DNA from: a bacterium
GTDB lineage: Bacteria > Bacillota > Bacilli > Lactobacillales > Streptococcaceae
Direction of reading: 5' to 3'
Assembly (NCBI GenBank): GCA_905221125.1
Contig: CAJNBY010000030.1
Coordinates: 1 to 8,059 of the forward strand
Length of the DNA: 8,059 nucleotides
Shown here: positions 1 to 7,400 of the stretch, one piece after another
Layout of the letters: each line of letters opens with the position of its first letter
How positions within the stretch are numbered: the stretch's first letter is position 1
Notes under the pieces: generated by a model
The model's database searches: none
Told to the model about the DNA's origin: nothing
The model's input: only the letters and a program-made list of their open reading frames with translations
Position numbers and translations under genes: made by a program

Positions 1-1
1 C

Positions 2-1459
2 TACTTTAGCTTCGATTGCTTTTTTCTCTTCTGGAGTTAATGCATCTGGATTCGCTACTACAGTCTTATCTGCTGGTGTGTTTACATCGTTTCCTGCTTT
101 TGGCTCTTTAACTTGTGCTTCTGTCTTAGTTAAGTCTGATGCTGGGATTACAACTGGTTTACCATCTTTAGGTGTTACTGTGGCATTTCCTTTATCATCT
201 ACTACAACTTTAGCTTCTGGATTTAAGGCTGTAAGCTTGTCTGTGATTGCTTTCTTCTCTTCATCAGTAAGTTTAGCTGGATCTTTCACTAAAGTCTTAT
301 CTGCTGGTTTAACTACGTTGTTACCTGCATTTGGTTTAGCTGCATCTTCCGCTGATTTCACTAAATCAGCTGCTGGAATGACTGCTGTCTTACCTTCTGG
401 TGTTGTGACTGTTGCGTTTCCTTCGTCGTCCACTACAACTTCAGCACCTGGGTTGACTGCTTTAACTTTATCAGCGATTTCTTTCTTAGATTTTTCTAAG
501 TTATTTGGATCTAAGACTGTCTTATCTGCTGGTGTGTTTACATCGTTTCCTGCATTTGGTTTAGCTGCATCTGCTTCTGTCTTCGTTAAGTCTGCCGCTG
601 GAATTACAACTGGTTTACCATCTTTAGGTGTTACTGTTGCATTTCCTTTGTCATCTACTACTACAGTTGCATCTGGATTTAAGGCTGTAAGCTTATCTGT
701 AATTGCTTGTTTTTCTTCATCAGTTAATGAAGTTGGATCTTTCACTACAGTCTTATCTGCTGGTTTAACAACGTCGTTTCCTGCTTTTGGCTTAACTGCA
801 TCTTCTTTTGATTTCGTTAAGTCTGCTGCTGGAATGACTGCTGTCTTACCATCTTTAGTAACTGTTGAGTTTCCTTTATCGTCTACTGCTACAGCTGCAC
901 CAGGGTTAACTGCTTTCACTTTGTCTTCGATTGCTTTCTTCTCTTCTGGAGTTAGAGCATCTGGATTTGCTACTGCAGTCTTGTCAGCTGGTGTGTTCAC
1001 ATTGTTTCCTGCTTCTGGTTTAGCTGCATCTGCTTCTGTTTTCACTAAATCAGCTGCTGGAATTGTTGCAGTAGTTCCATCATTTAGAGTAACTGTTGCA
1101 TTTCCATCTTTGTCGAATACAACTTTTTCAGCATTTGGATTTACCGCTTTGATTGCTTCTGTAACCTTAGCTTTATCCGCATCTGTTAAAGCATCTGGAT
1201 CTTTTACAACTACTTTGTCAGCTGGTGTATTCACTTTATTTCCTGCATTTGGTTTAGCTGCATCTGCTTCTGTTTTCACTAAATCAGTTGCTGGAATTGT
1301 TGCTGATTTACCATCTTTCAATGTAACTGTTGCATTTCCTTTGTCATCTACAAATACTGCTTTAGCATCTGGATTTACTGCTTTAACTTTATCTTCGATT
1401 GCTTTTTTCTCTTCTGGAGATAGAGCTTCTGGATTTGCTACTACAGTCTTATCTGCTGG
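2..1459 (-). repeat. Array zone 3: modules R18-R24 with a two-module super-repeat at the end
   Basis: KQDAV linkers are absent here. From R20 onward two module types alternate. Type A (R20, R22, partial R24) has the ordinary KVKAVNP or KVEAVNP-like helix end. Type B (R21, R23) has DKLTALNP and TPKDGKPVVIP. Linkers alternate too: GNDVVKPAD or GNNVVKPAD before type B, and GNDVNTPAD before type A. The B copies lie 456 bases apart (GNATV codons ending at 646 and 190), and several DNA stretches of about 35 bases are identical between them. R20 is one residue shorter in its hairpin (GNSTVTKDGK). The array runs off the low edge of the window, so the copy number is a minimum. Confidence 0.75.
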
Positions 1460-4400
1460 TTTGTTAATGTTGTTTCCAGCTTTTTCGTTAGCAGCTTCTG
1501 CTTCTGTTTTTACTAGATCATCTTTTGGAATGACTACAGTCTTACCGTCTTTAGTTGTTACTGTTGCATTTCCTTTGTCATCTACGAATACAGTTGTTCC
1601 ATCTGCTGGTGGGTTAACTTCTTTAACTTTAGCTTCGATTGCTTTCTTCTCAGCATCAGTTAATGCATCTGGATTTTTCACTAAAGTTTTATCCGCTGGT
1701 TTCTTAACTGCATCTTGTTTAGCTGGATCTAGTAAATCTGCTTTTGGTTTAACCAAATCTGATACTGGAATTGTTGCAATGTTACCTTCTTTAGTCTTAA
1801 CTGTAGCATTTCCTTTATCGTCAAATACTACTTCAGCACCTGGATTTACTGCTTTGATTTTCTTCTCAACTTTTTCAAGTTCTTTAGCAGTTAATTTAGC
1901 TGGGTCTTTCACTAATACTTTATCTGCTGGAGTATTTACTTTGTTACCAGCATTTGCTGTATTCTTATCAGCTTCAGTCTTCACTAAATCATTTACTGGA
2001 ATTGTAGCTGTTTGTCCGTCTGGAGTTGTTACTGTTGCGTTTCCTTTTTCGTCCACGTATACAGATGCTCCTGGGTTAACTGCTGCAACTCTGTCTTTGA
2101 TAGCTTTGATATCTTCAGGAGTTAAGTTGTCTTTATTGTCTACTAACTCTCTGTCAGCTGGTTTGTTGATGACGTTACCTGCTTTTGGATCCGTTAATTC
2201 TTCATCTGCAGTTTTCACTAAATCATCCGCTGGAATGACTGCTGTTTTTCCGTCTGGAGTTGTGACTGTTGCGTTTCCTTTTTCGTCCACGTATACAGAT
2301 GCTCCTGGGTTAACTTCTTTAACTTTATCTGCAATTGCTTTTTTCTCTTCTGGAGTTAAAGCATCTTTGTTAGCAACTACTGTTTCATCGATAGGTTTCT
2401 TAACCGCATCTTGTTTCGCTGCATTTTCCAAGTCTTCTTTAGCATTTGATTTCACTAAATCAGAAGCTGGGATTGTTGCTGTAGTCTTAGTTCCGTCTGG
2501 ATTTGTTACGGTTACTGTCGCATTTCCTTTGTCGTCTACTACTACTGTCGCACCTGGATTTACTGATTCTACAGCTTTTTGAATAGCATCTTTAACATCG
2601 TTTGGTAATGTTGCATTTGGATCATTCAATACTGCCGGATCTACAAGTGCTTTTTCAGCTGGAGTATTTACTTTGTTTCCTGCTGATGGAGTTTCTTTAG
2701 CTGCTGGATCTTTCAATAAGTCTTCAACTGGGATTGTTGCTGTCTTACCGTCTGGTGTTGTGACTGTTGCATTTCCTTTATCGTCTACGAATACAGTTGC
2801 ACCTGGATTTACTGATTCTACAGCTTTTTGAATTTTAGCTTTAACTTCGTCTTTCTTATCTCCAGTTAAATCTGCTGGTGTTGCTGAAACTTTATCTGCT
2901 GGTTTGTTGATGTTGTTTCCTGCATTCACACCTTCAGCTTCTTTTGCAGTTTTCACTAAGTCTGATGCTGGAATTACTTCAGTTTTACCGTCTGGTGTTG
3001 TGACTGTTGCATTTCCTTGTTCATCTACAACTACTGTTGTGTTTTCTGGATTTACTTTTGCTACAGCTGCTTTAATAGCATCTTTTTCAGCTTGAGTTAA
3101 TTTAGCTGGGTTCTTAACAAGTGTTTTGTCTGCTGGTTTCTTAACTGCATCTTGTTTTTCTGGGTTAGTTAAGTCAGCATTTGTTTTCGCTAAGTCTGAT
3201 GCTGGGATTGTTGCTACAGCTCCATCTTTCGTTGTTACTGTTGCGTTTCCTTTTTCATCAAATACTACTTTAGCATCTGGATTTACAGCTTTAATCTTAT
3301 CAGTAATTTTAGCTTTTTCATCATCTGTTAAGTTAGCTGGATCGTTTACAACTACTTTATCCGCTGGAGTGTTTACTTTGTTTCCTGCATTTGGAGTTTC
3401 TTTAGCTGCTGGATCTTTTACTAAATCTTCAACTGGGATTGTTGCTGTTTTACCATCTGGAGTAGATACTGTTGCATTTCCTTTGTCATCTACGAATACT
3501 TTAGCATCTGGGTTAACTGCTTCTACTTTAGCTTTGATTGCTTTAATGTCTTCAGGAGTTAACGCATCTTTGTTTGCAGATACTTTATCTGCTGGTTTGT
3601 TAACGTTATTTCCTGCTTTAGTACCTTCAGCTTCTGCTGGAGATTTCACTAAGTCAGTTACTGGAATTGTTGCCGTCTTACCGTCTGGTGTAACTACAGT
3701 TGCGTTTCCTTTTTCGTCTACTACTACAGTTGCACCTGGGTTAACTGCTTCTACTTTAGCTTTGATTGCTTCGATGTTTTCAGGAGTTAATGCATCTTTA
3801 TCAGCAACTACTTTGTCTGCTGGTTTGTTGATGTTGTTTCCTGCTTTAGCAGTTTCTTTGTCAGCTTCTGTTTTCACTAAGTCAGCTTTTGGAATAACTA
3901 CAGTTTTACCACCTGGTGTTGTGACTGTTGCATTTCCTTTGTCGTCTACTACTACAGTTGAACCTGGGTTCACTGCTGCTACAGCTGCCTTAATAGCATC
4001 TTTAGCTTCTGTTGGTAAATCTTTATCAGCTGCTACTAGTGTTGGGTCAACTACTACTTTGTCTGCTGGTTTGTTTACAGCATCTTGTTTCGTTGGGTCA
4101 GCTAAGTCAGCTTTAGGTTTTACTAAGTCGCTCGCTGGAATTGTTGCTGTTTTGCCTTCTGGCGTTGTTACTGTTGCATTTCCTTTGTCGTCAAATACTA
4201 CATCAGCACCTGGGTTTACAGCTTGGATTTTAGCTTTAATAGCTTCTTTATCTTTGTCTGTTAATGCAGCTGGGTTTTCTACCACTACTCTATCTGCTGG
4301 AGTGTTTACTTGGTTTCCACCAGTTACATTATCTTTGTCAGTTGGAGCTTTTACTAATTCGCTTACTGGAATTGTTGCTGTTTTTTGTTCTACACCTGGT

Positions 4401-7400
4401 GCTGCTGGTGTTGTTACAGTCGCGTTTCCTTTGTCGTCAACTACTACTGTAGAACCAGGGTTTACTGCTTCAACTGCTGCTTTGATTTTAGCGATTTCTT
4501 CTGGTGTTAATTTAGCTTTATCTGCTACTTGTACTCTATCTGCTGGGTTGTTGATATTGTTACCAGCTTTTGGATTAGTTTTTTCGTCAGCACCTTTAAC
4601 TAAATCATCAGCATCGATTACTGCAGTTTTTCCTTCTGGTGTTGTTACTGTTGCATTTCCTTTTTCATCAACAGTTACAACTGCACCTGGATTTACAGCT
4701 TTAACTTTGTCTTCGATTGCTTTTTTCTCATCTGGTGTTAAAGCATTTTTATTTGCTACAACAGTTTGTGAGTTTGGTTTGTTGATGTCATCTCCACCAT
4801 TTGGTTTCTCAGCATCTTCTGGTGTCTTGAATAAGTCACCTGCTGGAATTGTAGCAATTGTTCCGTCTGGGCGAATTACTGTTGCATTTCCTTCATCATC
4901 ATATTTAACTTTAGCATCTGGTCCATTTAATTTTTGAAGTTTTTCAGTTGCTTTTTCTTGATCAGCTGGGTTTGTTGCATCACCAACTACTTTATCAGCT
5001 GGTTTACGAATTCCTGTATTAGCTGAATCAGGATTTTCTGCATCTTTTAATGTACGTACTAATTCTGATGCTGGGAATGCTGCTGTATTTCCTTCTGGAG
5101 TTGAAACAGTTACTGTTCCGTTATCGTCCATAGTTACTACTGCGTTAGGGTTAACGTCACGAACAGCTTGTTTGATTTTTGCTTTTTCTTCAGGTGTTAA
5201 GTTCTTAGGATCTTTAACGATAACTTTATCCACTGGACGGTTAATGTTGTTACCACCAGCTGGGGTATCTAAAGCATCTGCAGATTTTGTTAAATCAGCT
5301 TGTTTTAATGGCTCTGTTTTACCATTTGGTAATGTAACACTTGCTGTTCCATCAGGATTTACTGTTACATTTGCACCTGGGTTTACAGCTTCGATAGCTT
5401 TTTTAAGCTTATCTTGTTCTTCAGCATCTAGATTTGTTGGGTTTTTAGCAACTAATTTGTTACCTGGTACACGTGCAGAGTTGATTGCTTTAATCGCTTG
5501 TTCACCTGCTTTTTTAGCTTTATCAACGTCAGCATTTTTCTTAGCACCAGTGATTGCTGCATCTGTTGCTTCTTTAATATCGTCTACTTCTTTTTTAAGT
5601 TTTTCTTTAGCTGCTTCAGATAATGTATCATCACCTTGGATAGCTTGTTTCTTAGCTTCTGCTTCATCTGCTACTGCAGTTTTAGCAGTTGTTTTTTTGT
5701 TAGCTGGTGGATTTACCGCCGCTACTTTATCAACACCGTCTTTCTTAGCTGCATCTACTGCATCTTGAGCTGTTTTAGCTTCTGCTGGAGTTGCTTCTTT
5801 ATCAGGTTGAGCGGTAATCGCATCTGTTGCTTTTTTCGCTAATCCTTTAGCTTCTTCTTTAGCTGCATCTTTTTCTTCTTTTGTTAAATCTGTACGAGCG
5901 TCGATTTCTTTTTCTTTTTTAGCTAATTCGTCAGCTACTGCTTTTTTAGCTTTTTCTTTAGCGATTGGGTTTACAGTCTTAACGTCTGCTACACCTTTAT
6001 CTTTAGCTGCATCTACTACTTTTTGCGCTTCTGCTGCTTCTGCCGCTGTTTCTTTGTTATCAGGTTGTTTAGCAACTTTAGCTAACTGTGCATCTGCTAA
6101 TTGCTTAGCTTCTTCTTTTGCAGCTTTTTTCTCTGCATCTGATAAGTCTGTACGGTTATCAAGTTCTGCATTCTTAGCTTTCAACTCATCAGCAATTGCT
6201 TGTTTAGCTTTTTCTCTTGCTACTGGGTTTACTTTTGCTACAGCACCAGTACCTTCATCTTTAGATGTATCGATTGCTGTTTTGTTTGTAGCATCAGCGA
6301 TTTTTTCTAATGCTGCATCTTTCCCTTTGTTCACATCTGCAATAGCTTTATCTTTTTCTGCTTGTGTTAAGTTATCATTACCATTAATAGCTGCGATTTG
6401 GTCGTTTGCTTTGTTAGTAACTTCATCGATAGCTGGTTGCTTGTCTAGTTTCACAACTTTATCAACAGGAATTGTATCTTTAGAACCATCTTGGTAAGTG
6501 ACTACTAGGTTTTCACCTTCTTGCGCAACACTAGCAATTGCTGCTGTTGACTCAGCTTCTTGTCCACGTTTATCTAATAAGTTCTTATCATCATTTGTTT
6601 TAGAGTATTCTAATTTAATCTTATCTTTGATTGTATTAATTTCACTCTCAGAAAGGTTGTTAATATCATTTACAACTGTTTTTTCTGTTGGTTCCTTAAT
6701 ATCATATTTTTTCGTTTGTGCTTTAAGAACTAATTTGAATGCTCCTGGGTCAGTTGCATACGTTTTTCCTTCAGCTGTATTATCAATAAATGCACCGTCA
6801 GTATCAGTTGCTGTCGCATAACGAACTGTTAGTACGTATTCATCTTTTTCTGTTTTCGGGAATTTATCCGCTACAAGTTTAGGATATCGTGTTGATGTTT
6901 CTTTCGTAACTTTTCCGCTAATCGTTACTTTTGCTGGTGTTGCTGTTTCTTCGTTAATTTGTTTAACTGTTAAATCATACTCATTATCCAATACATTTGG
7001 ATCACCAGCTGCATCTTTTACTGCTAAAGATTTATTTCCACCTTGTTTGACTGTAGCTGATTTAATTTTTCCTGAATCATCTGTGAATGTAAGGTCGATA
7101 TTAGTATCTTCATAAGCATATACGTAAATATCTTTTTTACCCTCTACAGAGAATGGAATGTTTACTTCAGGTACTTTGTTTTCACGGACGATTACTTTAT
7201 GTATGTATTCATCAGACTCTTTTCCTTGGCTATCTACTGTTTTGTAGACAACTGTGTGTTCGCCTGCTTCTGAAGTATCCACTTCTCTAGCACTTGTGTT
7301 TCCATCTACTGAGATTACTCTTGCATGCCCCTTATCGCCTAATGTGGCATCCTTATCATCTTCATGGTCAGTTACTTTTACTAAAGATAAAAGATTTAGT

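Larger units (their letters stand above)
1460..4777 (-). repeat. Array zone 2: modules R4-R17 with three-module super-repeats
   Basis: Linkers between modules come in recurring types and in a recurring order: a GNNINKPAD type, then GNKVNTPAD, then KQDAVKKPAD. The order is seen for R4-R6, R8-R10 (with R7 as an extra GNNINKPAD copy), R11-R13 and R14-R16. Modules R9 and R12 share the linker text KDPAAKETPxAGNKVNTPA. Modules R6, R10 and R16, which precede a KQDAV linker, share a VVFDxKGNATV hairpin; R13 has VVVD instead. Hairpin size varies: R5 has an Ala-Pro-rich expansion (TTPAAPGVEQKTATIP) and R13 reads TVTVTNPDGTKTTATIP. The pattern points to duplication of blocks of three modules rather than single modules. 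Confidence 0.7.
2..5467 (-). repeat. Tandem array of 23 full helix-plus-hairpin modules plus a partial 24th (residues 865-2686)
   Basis: Modules of 75-89 residues, most often 77 or 78, repeat head to tail with no interruption. The consensus is PADKxVV, a short spacer, LTxEEKxAIxxKV, AVNPGA, xVVVDDKGNATVTTPDGK, TAxIPxxDLVK, then a linker of about 16 residues. Using the Pro of PADK as the start, the high ends in protein order are 5467, 5236, 5002, 4777, 4546, 4300, 4069, 3823, 3595, 3367, 3136, 2902, 2662, 2395, 2161, 1930, 1699, 1459, 1225, 991, 763, 532, 307 and 76. The GNATV core is kept in nearly all copies (GTASV in R1, GTVTV in R2, GNSTV in R20). The pattern predicts one helical segment packed on a beta hairpin, repeated as a stalk. 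I do not recognise a named family; the hairpin half is reminiscent of Rib-type repeats. Confidence 0.85.

Noticed and set aside
78..2582. An 834-codon plus-strand open frame rich in Ser, Thr, Phe and Ala
   Set aside because: It is the antisense shadow of the repeat array. In this phase a plus-strand stop needs a Tyr, His or Gln codon on the minus strand preceded by a codon with a particular third base, and the array has very few such residues. The frame ends at 2582 exactly where the minus strand reads Ile-Gln (ATT CAA). The minus frame is longer, continuous and has clear domain logic.
4264..4452. A 62-codon Leu-rich plus-strand frame that looks like a membrane peptide
   Set aside because: Its hydrophobic look comes from another antisense reading of the repeat. 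It spans the R5-R6 junction without any signal of its own.
3126..4937. A 603-codon plus-strand open frame, and a short one at 2904-3095
   Set aside because: Same phase and same composition effect as the frame at 78-2582. The repetition mirrors the minus-strand modules, and no independent protein features or convincing ribosome binding site are seen.
2..5467. Regularly spaced repeats as a possible CRISPR array
   Set aside because: The period is about 230 bases, in phase with codons, with variation concentrated at tolerant codon positions. CRISPR arrays have short repeats with unique spacers.
2..5467. Possible intramolecular Lys-Asn isopeptide bonds in each module
   Set aside because: Lys, Asn and acidic residues are conserved, but they sit mostly in turns and polar strands. 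Nothing in the sequence alone identifies the buried Lys/Asn/acid triad such bonds need.
5821..6380. Runs of T on the plus strand as possible terminators
   Set aside because: They are the complement of Lys AAA codons in the minus-strand gene and have no adjacent hairpin.
5172..6821. Plus-strand open frames at 5172-5768, 5636-5842, 6054-6497 and 6498-6821
   Set aside because: They lie opposite the DUF1542-like block, R0 and neighbouring domains, where Ala/Lys/Glu-rich minus-strand codons leave antisense frames open. They show no recognisable domain, and the minus frame is plainly the coding one.
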